Position numbers and translations under genes: made by a program. A DNA stretch of 64,000 nucleotides, taken from contig JAACJP010000009.1 in the NCBI GenBank assembly GCA_013368375.1, positions 682,001 to 746,000 of the forward strand, in the 5' to 3' direction. The stretch is from Tricholomella constricta (Eukaryota > Basidiomycota > Agaricomycetes > Agaricales > Lyophyllaceae). Positions 32,331 through 45,197 of the stretch are shown piece after piece. The first letter of the stretch is position 1. The number at the start of each line of letters is the position of its first letter. The notes below the pieces were generated by a model. The model saw nothing but the letters and a program-made list of their open reading frames with translations. It made no database searches and was not told where the DNA came from.

Positions 32331-32482
32331 GAATTTTGATGACTTCAGTCTCTACTGCGGTCAAGGGCAGGGCGATGGTTTCCTCCATGGTCCACAGTGT
32401 ATGTCTGAATTTTGATGACTTCAGTCTTTACTGCGGTCAAGGGCAGGGCGATGGTTTCCTCCATGGTCCACAGTGTATGTCT
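32331..32482 (+). repeat. 76-bp tandem duplication beside the tRNA gene
   Basis: Two adjacent copies of 76 bp (32331-32406 and 32407-32482) differ by one base (TCTACT versus TTTACT). They start with GAATTTTGATGACTTCAGTC. The block begins right after the tRNA terminator and is not evidently coding. Confidence 0.9.
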
Positions 32483-32699
32483 CCTTTTGGTATTTTTACC
32501 TACATCAAAACAAGTGCTGGGAAGGGCGACGCAATTCTTAAGTAACTAACGCACACGCAGACACTTCGATGTCCGATTCATTGTGTGTATAGATAGGGGG
32601 CACGAAAATGACCCATCTATCCATTTCAGCCATTATACAGAAATTCGTAAGTAATTAAACGTCTACGGGCTCGGAGAGATATGTTTTCGAACCATCATT
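32483..32699. other. Spacer downstream of the MFS transporter
   Basis: 217 bp between the tandem repeat and the stop of the MFS gene; nothing recognised. Confidence 0.4.
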
Positions 32700-34973
32700 C
32701 TACATGAGGGAGCCGTTGCCTGCAGAGCGCATTGGCTCCTCTTCCTCCTCCTCCTGCTCGGCGATGGTCAGTTGTTCGCGGATGATGATCTCATCCGACC
32801 GGGATCTTATACCGCTGAGTAGGAGAACGACGATCGTCAATAGCCCAGCAGCGAGGACGAATATTGCCTTGGGGAAGTACGCCACCGTTGAGGCGTACGT
32901 GACAGCATAGATATAAGGCTGAAATTGACAAGGACAGTGAGCCATCGACGGAAGAAAGCATGGTAAACTAAGAATCCTTACCGAGATGATGTGAGCCACG
33001 GCGGAGAGGACTGCCATGCCGCCAAATAGAGCTCCAACTTCCGAGCCAAAGCCACACGCGTGGAGACAGACGGCACCCAGTGAATGTAGGGCTGGGTTTC
33101 CGCCGGACGTGAATGACGATAAACACGACAGGCCTATGAACGTGGGTTGTGAAGACGTCGGTGCCAAAGCGACAAGGGCGTCTGCTAGGCCGTCGACAGC
33201 TAGGGAAGCCTGTGCAAGGCGTTTATCGAAATTCATCTCCGCAGCGAGGTGTTCCGGGCCAGTGGTGGAGCCATTTGTCGGGGATGCCTTGGGCTTCAGA
33301 TAGGATATGACGACTGTGGGGCTCCATGTAAAATGACTTGCTACCTGATTGCTAGTAAACACGTACTGGGAAGGAAGACAAGGAGGTTGAACGCTCTCGC
33401 AGTCCATAAAAGTGACATGTAGTAACCCAACTGCAACCCATGATGAGAATGTCTTCATACCTGAAATTTATTTGGATTACCTGTGCAGTTGTCCAAGAAT
33501 ACACATGCTGCGCGTACATATATTTACTCGTGTAGACAGCCTACGCCAGCAAAAATGAGCACCGTGGCTGATCAAAGAGAAGAAGGAACGTACAGTTGAG
33601 ACAAGGTAAACAAACAATCCTGCTCCCAGCAAGACAAGATTATAGTTTTTCCGAGTTTGACCAGGTATAGGCCGTGGTCCAAACATTGCAATGGGGATGA
33701 TAAGCGCAGCAAAAAACCGATGCGCATATCTACGAATCACGGTAAATGGTGACGCCTTGAACAATGGGGTATCAGAGTTCGATATATCGTGCTCTTGAGG
33801 AGTTGGTTGACGGGACTCCGGGCAAACGGTGACGACGTAGATCAGCGTCGTCAGTAGGAGGCCTATGCTGAGGAAGAATGCGTCGTTGACTTCAAGTGTC
33901 ACGGCTTTCGGTAACACAAGGCCACTAAACTACAAAAATGTTGACGTTAAAAATAAGCTCCCAGACGACCGTATTAGACATACCCATGGCCCTGCGGCTA
34001 GCCCAACGAAGACGATGCCCTGGATCGTTGAGAAGATTTTAGATCTAAAGACCTTAAAATTGAGTAAACGTCTAGAAACTGTAGGCAGTACGTACCGTGA
34101 TCCATGTACTGTGCAATCTGAGGTGTAACTGTATGTTTTTAGAAGAAGGGTCAGTATAAAAATAAATCATACTCACGCGTGCACAACACCATTGAATGCC
34201 GATAGACCACCAATCATACCCTCTAGAATCGGGCCAACGAGGATAAACTTCTCAGCATGGCGACCGAATATTGAGTTCGGCTCCATGACGAGTACATAGA
34301 ACGACTCCCTGAGAAGACATTCAATATGTTACCAAATCACCTTCTCGACACTAGCACTTACATGGCAACTGCTCCAAGAAGAAACAGAGCGAGAATTGGC
34401 TTTCTCCCGTGCACATCCCCAAGCCGACTCCAAAACCCAGTCGTAATTGCACTCAACACGTTCATCGTGGTCACGACAGCTGCAAGCAACGTCAGTACGA
34501 TGAGGCGCGGTGGGGTATGACAAGCATACAGGCTTGAATCTTTGCAGCGCGCGCTTGGACAGCAGGTCCTGAGCAGTCTACAGGGGCATACGCGATGGAA
34601 TGGGCGTTGGCCCCCGGTGGGCCGCTGCCGGCGTTGAGGATTCGACATGCAATTGCTTTGTATACTTGAATGCGAGGGGACATAGTAACACCACGCTGCT
34701 ATTATATCAGTAATGGCTCTAACGCGCGTTGAAGGATATGCACACACCGACATGGAGGCTATAAGAACGATCGGGAGCAACCTGATACCCCTTGAACGAG
34801 CAATAAGCGACGAGAAAATGGAGGACAGACCAGTATGGATTTGCTTTCCAATTGGTGAATTTCGGTAAAAATGCCCTGGGTGTTCTCTGCCGAGACTTCT
34901 TGCGAATCGGACCAGGGAGAAGTGCGTCGTTTTCTTGGGCATGCTGTGAGCTAGTCTCCGATGCCGGTAGCAT
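32700..34973 (-). CDS. MFS transporter (paralogue of the one at 41668-44147)
   Basis: This is a multi-exon membrane transporter. The frame starts MLPASETSSQHAQENDALLPG and enters TM1 at YWGIRLLPIVLIASM once a 40-nt intron (donor GTCTGT) is removed. The MFS signature between TM2 and TM3 reads SAITTGFWSRLGDVHGRKPI. Further segments: GPILEGMIGGLSAFNGVVHA, YVSDCTVHGSR, FVGLAAGPW, ALIIPIAMFGPRP, AVYTSKYMYAQHVYSWTTAQ with LGYYMSLLWTARAFNLLVF, EVGALFGGMAVLSAVAH, and the C-terminal PKAIFVLAAGLLTIVVLLLS with an acidic tail. It resembles fungal multidrug or tetracycline-efflux-like MFS proteins; the substrate cannot be told. Exon placement was checked against the second copy in this window, which has the same segment order. 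Confidence 0.82.
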
Positions 34974-35677
34974 GTCGGATAACGGAATGTGGTCTGGGGT
35001 ATCAATGTCCTGGCTGGTGTTGCAAATAAGTGGCGCGCATAAACAACCGAGAGGCTGGGAGAGGAAGGAAGGTGTGCAAATCGGGGCGGGGTCGTGAAAG
35101 TGGTGGTTACAGGTTAGATCGTGGCGAACCGGCTTATCTGATAAGGGTCAAGCCACCACGTGATGCTTTTCGGGGCTCGCCGCTGGGACCAACTTGGCCA
35201 TAGCCTTGGCTAGAGCCTTGGGAGTGCGAGGAAAGTAAGGACTTGCCTTGCATCGTCAGCAATATCCTGAAAATATCTATGCTGAGTTTGTGTGATCTCA
35301 AGAGCGGAATGAGCACCTACAGCCGGCTTCATGAATACAACAAAGCTGCAGGATTATTGACAAAGCGTTCGTGGGGCTGTGGCAGTGTGTGCGGCGAAAA
35401 GCTTGTTTATAACAGCCACCAAGAATGTAGAAGGGTTGTAATGAACTGTCTTTGACTGGCAGATACTTTACAGTTTGCATTCCCACCAACGGAGTGAGTA
35501 GAAGGAGTGACTCTGATGGCGTCAAACAATAGATAGGCAGTCCTGAGTATCATACTTATATCAGGAGGTACGGCCGAACCGTGGGATTGGACTTCCTTTC
35601 CTAACGAACCTTTCCCCGATCACTGGGCTCAAATGGCATGGTTCTTTCATTCCATTCCTGAACCAATATCTATCTGA
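34974..35677. promoter_or_regulatory. Divergent intergenic region, MFS transporter and I-BAR gene
   Basis: 704 bp upstream of both genes. No TATA box or known element was recognised and no further gene is supported. Confidence 0.4.
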
Positions 35678-38659
35678 ATGGCGTCAAAAACAGCTGCTTT
35701 ACCTCTGACTGAGAGGGCAGATATCCACAAGTCATGCAAAGCTCTAGAGACGCTCCTCAACGTCCTTAACGATTACTGCGAGGCTGCTGGAGCAACGGTT
35801 ATCTTGCAGAAGAAGTTGGCCAAGGCTTTACGAGACACAGCAGGCATGAAGGCCACAGGCGAAATAGCAGGTCAGTTATTTGCCGGATTACTCGAACCCC
35901 AGTGCTGACGCGTCTTATCAATACGGTAGCCAACGCCATGAATGCGAGCGCGACGCTCTTCGACGTGTCGTCAGATATTGGTTCCAAGTTTGCCAAGATT
36001 GCGGACAAGGAGTATGATGCTATTAGCGCAGAAGTTAAGAAGTGGTTCAAGAAACTTGCGGTCCGTCTTCATTGTCTCCTTTGGTATGTATGCTGAACAT
36101 CCAGCCCCTGTAGAAGGAAGAGAGAACACATGATGAACGCATGGCAAATGCTAATGCCAGGATCAAGCAAGCCGGTATGTGAAGCTTATACGAACATGAT
36201 CGAAAATCGTCTCATGATAGGCAAGGCCAGGTGTATGAGAAGAAGTCGAAGAAAAACCCTCGCGATGCTACAGAGGAGCACGCGAGGTATATAAATCTCA
36301 TCACGGCATTGGGTCCAGAAATCTCACAGGAGAAATAGTGAGTCCCCGACGTTGTATCTCGTCCCTTGTTTTATTGATATTGTGGAAGTAACCATGCTCT
36401 CAGTGTCGCACAGCGCCATGCGTCAACTACATATAGCGCTGCCGCCTGTCTATCCAGGGTCGCCGACGCCGAGTGGCTCAGAACTTGCGAAGGAGTCAGG
36501 CGTTTCTCCCCGACGATCGGTCAACTGGGAGAATGGCGCGCACTATGCGAAGGAGGCTGGTCAGGGTCTATCCCTCAAGATCTTCCTGACCTCAACGAAA
36601 GCCAGCAACCACAACCCGATCGCGAGGTCTTCCACGAAAAGCGACCGGAAGAGGAGGATCTTCAGGCACCTACTACACTTCGGAATGTCGAAGCCAGAGA
36701 CTCTCGAGAATGGACTGAACAGGCTCGAGCCCCGCCCGGCTATTCTTCTGGAGCAGAGGCAGAAACACCTCGAGAACCCCCGATAACCCGTCATTCACCA
36801 ACTTCGACAAGGACGAATCCCCACAGTTCTTCCAATAGTACACAACGCACTGCATCGAATGCGCCGTCTGCCTATGAACCTCCAAGACCGTTCGTAGACA
36901 AGAACAACTCAGATTCTGTTCGTTCTTTGTCTGTCTTTCCCTTACCGCCCACCCATTTTCCCATCCCGCCGCCTCGGCAACAACAGCCATCCCAGTCACA
37001 ATCATCACAATCGTCCTCGTATGCCAATTTGACCCGACTAACTGAGTCACCATTACCAGCAAGTGTGGAGGACGGTGATGATCAACCAGCAGCAGCAATG
37101 TCTTCCCCTCAGAATGTCTCTTCCTCCACTACTCCTCCTTCTCCGGAGCAACGATTTCAAGAGAAACACAACATATTGGAGGCTTCTAACATGTCCTCTC
37201 CTGTCAATGTCATGGAGGAGAGCAAAATTAGGCAGCCGATGCCCATTAGGTCGCATACATCACTACCATCTGTTGCAAGCTATGGGCGGGACGCAGAGAC
37301 ATCGATACCAGCTGAATTGATTTCTGAACCAACCAAACCAGACTTTATCGACACGGATCGCGAGTTTGGCGTTAACGTTGGCTATGTTTCTAAATCACGA
37401 ACAGCAGAGGCAATGAAGCCGTCAATTGTGGAGAGAATCGATACAGGTGGGAGTAGTGGTAGCATTGTCGCTGCGATGCGAAACCGTTATTCAAACACTG
37501 TACGCTTGTCACTTCTACTTGTTTCACTTATCTGATCATGACTGATACGCCCCAGTCTGGCACAACGTCTCCTTCACCTAAAGATGTTCCTCGCCTTCCT
37601 CTTAGTGTCAATGACCTCGCTAGTCGTTATCAGCCCATGGAAGGGCCCTCCTCCCCGCGTCTCAGAACACCTTCGCTTTCAGCGCGTCAGCTTCCAGTTC
37701 CTCCGATCAACACAGACAGCCAAGCTCGTCATAATGTTCCTGCACGTAATGCGCATGCGGTTCCATCTAGTCCGAGCTCACCACGCCAAGACGACGCTGT
37801 ACATCGACGTCAGCAACAACTCAATGATCTTGCACAGATGGAACTCAAGGAAAAGGAGCGTCAGCTACTCGAACGCGAACGCGACATCGAAAAGCGGGCA
37901 CGTGAGCTTGAACGCGACCGGGCGCGCTTGCACGACGTGCATGAGGGCGACGAGCATGGAAACGTAAGCGAGTTACCCCGCGACAGCACCACACCCCAGC
38001 CCTATAGCCAGATTAGGCCCCGGGAGCGGAAGACATCCTTCCGCAACCAACGTCCGCAATCCCAGCTAGACATTGCGAACAATCCCGCTTCCGCATCAAC
38101 CCAAAGCCTAGTCCGACCCCATTCCCAATACTCATACAGCACCTCCCACCTCGTCCCGCCATCCCCTTCTTCCAACAACCTCACCCAGCCATCGCGCTCC
38201 CAGAACGGAGAGCAATCCCAATCCTCATCCTTCCACAGCCAATATTCTCACTCCCCTTCTTCCTCCCATCAGTCCCCGCAATCGGCACACGCGCCGTATT
38301 GCGGCTGCGTAACATGCTCGGCCGCAAAGTACCGCGCCCCCCAGACGGCCCCCGCCCCCTCCGACCTGCGGCCCCCAGCGGAACCCATATCACTACGTCC
38401 CCCGGAGAAGTCGAAGCCCGGCTGGATTCGGCGCCTGAGCATGCCCGTAGGGGGCGCGTTTGGCTTGGACTCGAAGAAAGGGACTGGGAACTTCGCGGGC
38501 GTCGGGAGCGGACAGGGCAGAAGTGGGATCTTCTCGATGGACGGTAAGAAGAATGCGAGCAACACGGCGCTGCGCATGCAGGAGGATGGGCGGAGGAGTT
38601 ATGAGGCGAGTGGGATCAGCAATCGGAGCATGACGAACCTGGGTGCGGGGAGGCGGTGA
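35678..38659 (+). CDS. I-BAR/IMD-domain protein (Ivy1-like)
   Basis: The N-terminal inverse-BAR part is spread over short exons: LPLTERADIHKSCKALETLL, NVLNDYCEAAGATVILQKKL, AKALRDTAGMKATGEIA, NASATLFDVSSDIGSKFAKI, ADKEYDAISAEVKKWFKKLA, then NPRDATEEHARYINLITALG and AACLSRVADAEWLRTCEGVR with a conserved WRALCEGGW region. The rest is long, Ser/Pro/Gln-rich and probably disordered, with a charged helix (LAQMELKEKERQLLERERDI) and CGCVTCSAAKYR near the C-terminus. It ends SNRSMTNLGAGRR. I-BAR proteins bind phosphoinositides and bend membranes outward; yeast Ivy1 works at the vacuole. About 900 aa. The IMD assignment is confident, the cellular role inferred. Confidence 0.85.
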
Positions 38660-39626
38660 TTTGGACAATGACTTGTACTGCGTCTTTGGATTTATTTTTC
38701 TTTATGCGTCGGCTGGTCTTTTGATATACCCTTACTGCTGATCTATCACTATCAACATTTGATACCATTCTGACTCTCCTACCAACCTACATTTACATAC
38801 CTTCGGTTGACTAATGCAACTTGTTAAATACGAGTGTGATGGTACACCATTTGACGATACAGACCTCGAGTGCAAGAAACTTCAGAAAAATCTTTCTACC
38901 AACTTGCTACGGGGGGGGCCAAGGTGCGAAGTCGATCTCCACAAGACAACTCGGCACAGACGTTGTGTCGGGAGGGAAGAAAAATGCGAAACAGGACGAT
39001 GGGATGATAACATGCAACAGATGGAGTGACGAGCGATGAGCGATGAAAGTTAAAGTAATTGATGTGTAGTAAGATGGGGTGCGCTGATGACCATGAATAA
39101 GTGGTAGCCTAGTAAGTGGATGTGTAAATAATGCAGGGGTCGTGATGCGGATAACGTAGGTAGCAGTGGGGCGTGGATTACGGAAATGAGGGAGAGCGAA
39201 AAAGCGCGATCAGGAGAAACTCGTTCCCTTCTATCTTGTGTGCCATCCAGAGCCTACAATGGCGGCAGCAAGTCGTGCCACACTATGTCGTTCTCTATAA
39301 AGTCGTGTGGCGAGTGTGCGCATGATAGTCCTCTGATGAGATCAGGATTTCGCGGAGTAGCTTTCCAGCATCAATCATGGGGAAGGATGGGAAAGATCAC
39401 ACGGACATCGCCGGCCGTACGTCACGACAAGAATGGGGGGGAGATACACCGGATATATGCACTATCGGTCCATCATCGACCCCATCCAGGTGCGGAATTG
39501 CGGCGTCGCTGTGGAGAGGATTTTGATAGAGGGAGTAAAAGATGTGAAGCCGAAGTTCCAAAGAGGTTTCGAAGTCCATGCCCCAAAGACGGTACTAAGA
39601 AAAGTGGACTGGCACGCCATGTCAAA
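38660..39626. other. Convergent intergenic region
   Basis: 967 bp between the stops of the I-BAR and Med19 genes. A 171-codon open frame at 39186-39701 has no family resemblance and overlaps the Med19 3' end. Nothing else was recognised. Confidence 0.5.
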
Positions 39627-41365
39627 CTAAACCCCTTGAGGGGTTGGCTGTTGAGTAACAGCGACGTCCCTCGCCTGTCCTTGCATGTCCTGAGAAGATA
39701 GATAAAGTGAGATACTGATGATACACGCGATTGAAAGGCGCCCCAAATAGTGAACGGCATGACATGAAGAAAGTGGAGGAAACAGACACGAGTACTAACC
39801 ATGCGCTGCTTTTTGATCGGTCGAGGTCGAATCCCAGCTGTCCCTGCTTTCGCATTCAGAACAGCTTTGGGTGGATTGGTGGCCGCAATGTTGCCATTGA
39901 CGTTTGTGGCGCCAATGACATTGCCCGCCACTGTCACATCGTCCCTCTCCCTCTTCTTTCCCCTCTTGTCCGAGTCAATCGAAAGTTGATACGGATTCGC
40001 CGAAGCGGGAGTCACCGTCGTCCGCAGCGGTGTCCCCGGACCAACTACGCCTGATCGTAACGGTGTTGAGACTCTCCCTAAAGGCACCTGTACTGGCGTG
40101 ACAGTAGGTTTCGCTGAGCCGGGTCTAGAAACCGTAGACCCTGGTCTAGGAACCGTCGACCCAGGCCGCGCAATCGCAGGCTTCGTAGCGGTCGACCCTG
40201 GTACAGGAACTGTTGAACTTGGTCTTTGCACGCCTGGCACGGCTGTTATGGGTGTTGGTCGTGAAACCGTAGCCACAGATCCTGGTCTTGGCGTACCGTT
40301 GAAGACAGAAGTATGCAGAGGACGGTGGAAGGACGACGCTGTCGCAGAGGTGGGCACGGGTGCCTGGATGGGTTGTGGTGGGGCAACGGATGCCGCGAGT
40401 GCTGCCTGGTTTTGAGCCTGGACTTGGAGTTTTTGCAGGCGCTTGGCCTCTTTCTTTTTTTTTCCCGGTAAACATGCGTCAGAAATCGCAGGATCAAGGA
40501 CGCAAAAATACACACTCGTCTCTTCCGGTCCTCCCGGGCCTGAGCAGATTCGAGTACCAGCGCACCAGGGTTCCACTATGGGGCAGAGAAGGAGAAGATT
40601 GGATGAGTAAGCGCGAAAACGCGTGCGAGGAGCACAATGTGGCAACAAAGGGGGAGATGAGAACGGAAGATGACATACGCCTTTCAGGCCCTCCAGGCTT
40701 ACTGTGAACGCCTCCCGCTGGGTCTTGAGGTCAAACGGCGTAATGTGTATACGCTGTTTCGGAGGAACCTGCATCATCGTCGTTAAATAATCGTCCTTCT
40801 TCGTAGAGTGTTTCCCTGTGTTGATACATCGGCCATCTGTGCGCTAAGGAACCGGCATGTGGAGAGAAAACACACCTGGAATGCCCTTAATGAGGTGCTT
40901 ATAATTGTTCCTCTTCTTCTTGTCTCCCTTGCCTCCCTCGTCATCATCACCATCTCCACCGTCTGCGGCCCCAGGGGTCGCCGGTAGACCGTCCACCTCC
41001 TTTCCCTTCCCCTTATCCACCGTTCCAGTCGCGCCAAGGGTGACGGGTGGGGGCGCAGCTTGATCGAGACCCGTCTCCGCGGGTGCGGCGAAGGGGCGGA
41101 CATATCTGTCGTATGCCGGGAGTAAGTGGAAGCGGGCGAGGAGGTCCTGGGTGCTGGATAGATATGTTGGGTGTGTCTGTGGGGGACCTGTAGAAAACCG
41201 GAAGGCGGAACGTGAATAGGTCAGTCTACATAGATCGGGTACATGCAAGCGAAGAGGCAGACCTGGTGGAGGCAGAAAGAGCTGGGGCGTTGAAGGTGAC
41301 ACTTGGGGTGGTGAAGGACGTGTAGTGGAGGGGCCGGCTTCTGCATTTGTGGGTTCCGAGATCAT
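39627..41365 (-). CDS. med19: Mediator complex subunit 19 (Med19/Rox3)
   Basis: A head-module subunit of Mediator that links transcription factors to RNA polymerase II. The N-terminus MISEPTNAEAGPSTTRP is proline-rich. Conserved parts are LLARFHLLPAYDRYVRPF and KKRNNYKHLIKGIPG, then across an intron KHSTKKDDYLTTMMQVPP and KQRIHITPFDLKTQREAFTV. The C-terminal half is low complexity, with a lysine-rich KKLAKRLQKLQVQAQ and repeated RPGST units (about 40090-40210). The last exon gives DMQGQARDVAVTQQPTPQGV to the stop at 39627. The start at 41365 is preferred to an upstream in-frame ATG at 41485, which would add an atypical Pro/Phe-rich leader. Known fungal homologues share the same YKHLIxGIPG signature. 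Confidence 0.88.
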
Positions 41366-41667
41366 AGCCGACGACGTGGGCGACGGCTGCGGGACAGACA
41401 ACGTCGACGGCAGCAACAAGGGCGAGCGGTCGTGGAAGAACGGCGGGGATTGCGACGGGAACGACAAGGGCAACGATGGCCACACAAGAAACTCGCAAAC
41501 CTGTGTTTGGCTCTGTTGATCGTGTCATTAATGCTCCCGCCAGCGAGTCAGAACATGCTCGGGAATGCCAAAGAAATGCCAAAGGAATGCCAAAGGAATG
41601 CCTTCTAAATATAATACATAGTACTGCTCTATGTCTAGGCTATAATACAAGATATATGTACTGCAAA
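41366..41667. promoter_or_regulatory. Upstream region of Med19 with short tandem repeats
   Basis: 302 bp between the Med19 start and the stop of the second MFS gene. It contains the 11-bp repeat tract at 41562-41602; no TATA box was recognised. Confidence 0.4.
41562..41602. repeat. 11-bp tandem repeat, about 3.7 units
   Basis: Unit GGAATGCCAAA (one copy GAAATGCCAAA). It lies about 200 bp upstream of the Med19 start. Confidence 0.85.
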
Positions 41668-44147
41668 TTATGCGGCAGACGAGCTAGCCACGGACCCATA
41701 TCCAGTCGCACCTCCCCGTAAATCCTTACTGACCCGAGATCGGCCCCTCTCACCATCCTGCGCCTTCCTCTTTCCCTTCTTGATACTTCTCCCGGGTACA
41801 GGGCCACCAGCGTTCGGAATGACCGGGCCTCGAACCAGCATCACCAGCATCAAGGAACAGAACAACAGCCCGGCGGCTGTAACAAAGACGCCTTTGGGAT
41901 ACGCAGCTACCGTCCCACTGTAGACCAACCCGAAGATCATGGGCTAGATAAATCACATCAGCATAGTCAATAGTGCTAAAATAATATGTGATACGTACGC
42001 CGAGGATCATCTGTCCAAGAGTCTGCAGGACCGCCAACGCGCCAAACAGCTGCCCGACACCTCCCTCGTTTGCGGTGGCGGCAACCTTACCGCCCGCCGC
42101 CGCCGCATCCAGTCCTCTCACTTGCACAATGCACAGCGCAAGACTCTGCATGGCTGGACCGGCCCCGCTTCCCATGCTGCTCAGTGCCGTCGCGAGCACG
42201 AACAAAGACTGGCTCTCTTGCGTCCAGAAAGAAGCGGCGCCACCAAGGGTGTGAACGGCGGGCATTGGCCCGAGGGTAACGAAGGTGTTGGAGAGGATGT
42301 CGATCATGAGTGAGAACCGGGTCATGATAAGGTCGAATGAGATCTCCCGCGCTAGGTGGGATTTCGTTGGCTTGGGCTTCTTGGTCTTCGTAACAGGCTC
42401 GTTGGTCCCAGAATCAGGCTCGATCTCTGGTTGAGGTTTGGGCTTGAAGGTCCTAATGATCCCTAGACTGACATGAGTTTTAACGATCCAAGGGATGTGG
42501 TGTGGCAGGGGACTTACAAGGGCAAAGGATCAGTAGGAAGACTGCTCTGGCCCCGCTTAGGAATGAAATATAATAACTGAGCTGCCCAGCACCCCATTCA
42601 TAGACATGCACTGCGTAGAGATATTTGACTTGGTGCACGCCCTGTCAAAGCAAACGTGTCAATAAAAGAAACATTGGGAAAAAGAACCAATTGACACCTA
42701 CGTTGGAAAGCGTTGAGCCAAACAATGCCGCAGCCAAGAACGTAAGGCTCCAATCCCTCCGCTTCCTCACGCCTCCCTCATAAACTACAGCAGGCAGGAA
42801 TAACGCCAGTGGCTTCAAAAAACTTCGAACGATGCCTTGTCGAGCCTCTGCACGTTCTTCTCCACTCGCACCAGACCCTTGACCATCGATCTCGGCATCG
42901 TCGGCTCTCGCCTTGCCTTTGACACTTGCCTTGACATGGTGTTCCGCCAAAGCGCGCTGCCGCTTCACCTTATCGAGGGATTCTGGGAACACAAACAGGA
43001 CCAGCACAAAGTTGACGAACGAGCATATAATCGCGACCCAGAACACACACGTCACGGACAGCGCGCCGTCCGTCCGCTCGGATTTCCAGAGCGGATTCCG
43101 GATGAGGTATCCGCCGATGCTGGGCCCCGCGCTAAGGCCAATGTAGAACACGCCAGCGAAGCGCGAGAAGATGTACGCGCGCGAACCGCTAGAAGTGCAG
43201 TCACTCAAGTAGGCGGATGTGGCAGATGAGAGTGTCGACCATCCGCCTAACAGGCCTTCAACTATGGGTGCGAGGACGAGCAGCTTGTGGCCGTGTGCGG
43301 AGAAGGGAGAAGAGGGTGTAGACACGAGGATAAAGGTGAGGTCCCTAAAGTGACGCGTAAGTCTCGAAACAACAAGAAAGGCCTAGCGGCACATACGTCA
43401 GGAAGAGTCCGAGGGTGACAATAGCAAGCACCTTCGTCCGACCGTGTCGCTCGCCGAAATGGCCCCACCAGCCCGTGGTAAGGGCCGAGAGGAGACCCAT
43501 GGTTGTGGTCATCATCGTTTGGAGCCGAGCAGCGCCAGCTTGGACGGCGGGATCACCTAAACATCGCTGGGAAGGTAGGCGACGCGGATCTCCTTCCCCT
43601 TCGTCGTCGTCATTAACACTTAGGCCAGAAAGTAAGGTAACATTAGGCCGCGTCGCTGCTCGGTGAAGCTGGTGAGGGTGCAGGGGGGGGCCAAGTGGGT
43701 CTAGGGAGAAATAAAAAGGGGTAACTGCTTCTTGAGGTATTGTGTGTGTAGTCGGGATTGATATAGATATTTTGGTGTGATTATAACGATCGTGGCCATA
43801 TAGTCTGTTGCATGATAGTTGGGTAAACACTTCTATTCGAGGCGCAAGTGTCATTCCGCGCTACATGACACGGGTCAAGGCTAGCTCGCAAAGGCCTGAA
43901 ATTTCTGGAGGGACGTACCACTAGCGCCGCAGTAATGGCGAATGGCACCAGCCTGGTTAGGTTGCGAAGAAACAGAGAGATCATGAGCACATGTGCCTGT
44001 GGGGCTGTGCGTGAATTCTCACCATAGCGGTCGGGCGCGATAAAAAGGTTTCCGGAACTCCTCTTCACCTTCACCCAGCAAAGGATCGAACTCTGACGCT
44101 TGGCGTACCACGCTGGTGTTTTCGATTTCAGCGCCTTCTGCGTACAT
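41668..44147 (-). CDS. MFS transporter (paralogue of the one at 32700-34973)
   Basis: It starts MYAEGAEIENTSVVRQASEF with a cytosolic DPLLGEGEEE segment, then TM1 (LVPFAITAALV). The MFS signature reads SALTTGWWGHFGERHGRTKV. Later segments are VEGLLGGWSTLSSATSAYLS, GLSAGPSIGGYLI, WVAIICSFVNFVLVLFVFPE, a charged central loop, SLTFLAAALFGSTLSNG, VKYLYAVHVYEWGAGQ with LSYYISFLSGARAVFLL, LFVLATALSSMGSGAGPAM, VGQLFGALAVLQTLGQMILG and YPKGVFVTAAGLLFCSLML. The C-terminus ends GYGSVASSSAA. The segment order matches the first MFS gene, so the two are duplicates separated by the I-BAR and Med19 genes. Substrate unknown; efflux is the family norm. Confidence 0.87.
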
Positions 44148-45197
44148 GGCGGGCGCGACGTGAGGGTCGAACTAGTTTGTTGTGGCTGAACTTGACGAGA
44201 TGGCGAGAATATTAAGAAGCGGACTGGCGGTGTGTAATGTTGGTGTTGACAGACGGCGACACGGGGTATCAATGCTAGTTTTGACGCCCAAGTGGTTGTC
44301 GATTTATAGATTGTAACATTCGTGAGGCACGAGGCCTATTAGTATTACGCGGCAGCAGGCGAGGGCGTGGAAAGAGTGTAAAATAAGCTAAAATTGGTCT
44401 CGCCGCTTATTTGTTGAATTGACCCGTAGTCCCCGTCTATCTGTAAACACGTTGCGGGCACATGTATCAATACTTTTACTTTGTTCGGATCTTGCATGGC
44501 CTCCTACTCGTGGTCAAGTGTGTGCGCCCAGCATGTTGATTGACTTGCAACAAGATGCTCTCTGTCGGCAGCGCTGGTCTTGTAACTGCCTGCTGGCTTG
44601 CAGTCGAATCACCACGCGCACTTAGATTAGACACTACTTCGGCTGTCGTGTGCCTCATTGAATAGAGTTTTAGGGTGCGTACTATACTGATAATATTGGT
44701 ATGACACCTGGGAAGGCACGCTTGACCGCAGCATGCACTGGTCAGCCAGTCATTCAAATTACATGCGTCTCGATGGAGCTTTCCGAGGTGTCCGAAGAGG
44801 GGCGAACCTGAGAGGCGAGATCCGACAGAGTGTGTGGGCCTCGCAGAGAACAATTCCAGTCCGGATCCATCATATACCTCGTCGCCTAATTGGAGCAAGA
44901 ATAAAGAGGCGAACACGACGAATTTCAGGCCTCTAATGGGTGTTTGAACGCGGTACGCCGACAGGTCGATCGAGTGTAGCACGCGTTGTGGTAAACCCAT
45001 GTCTCCGTGATGAGTCTCGAATCTTGCAGCAGACCGATTAAAATTGAAAACAATCACTGTGCTTCGCAGGAACGTTTACGCCCATAATGCATGCATGAGA
45101 ATCGGTCTATTTGTATTGGTGTACAGTGACTTGGATTGATACGAGGCCATGTGTATACTACCACTAACAATATCACTAGCTGAACCCGACCCTTAGT
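44148..45197. other. Intergenic region between MFS and endoglucanase genes
   Basis: About 1.05 kb. It is the promoter side of the MFS gene and the 3' side of the endoglucanase. A 193-codon minus frame (44476-45057) has no recognisable domain and odd composition, so it was not called. Confidence 0.5.

Noticed and set aside
39186..39701. 171-codon plus-strand open frame
   Set aside because: It overlaps the real 3' end of Med19 on the other strand and shows no family resemblance.
44476..45057. 193-codon minus-strand open frame between the MFS and endoglucanase genes
   Set aside because: No domain, no plausible signal peptide, no splice partners, and unbiased composition; consistent with a chance frame.
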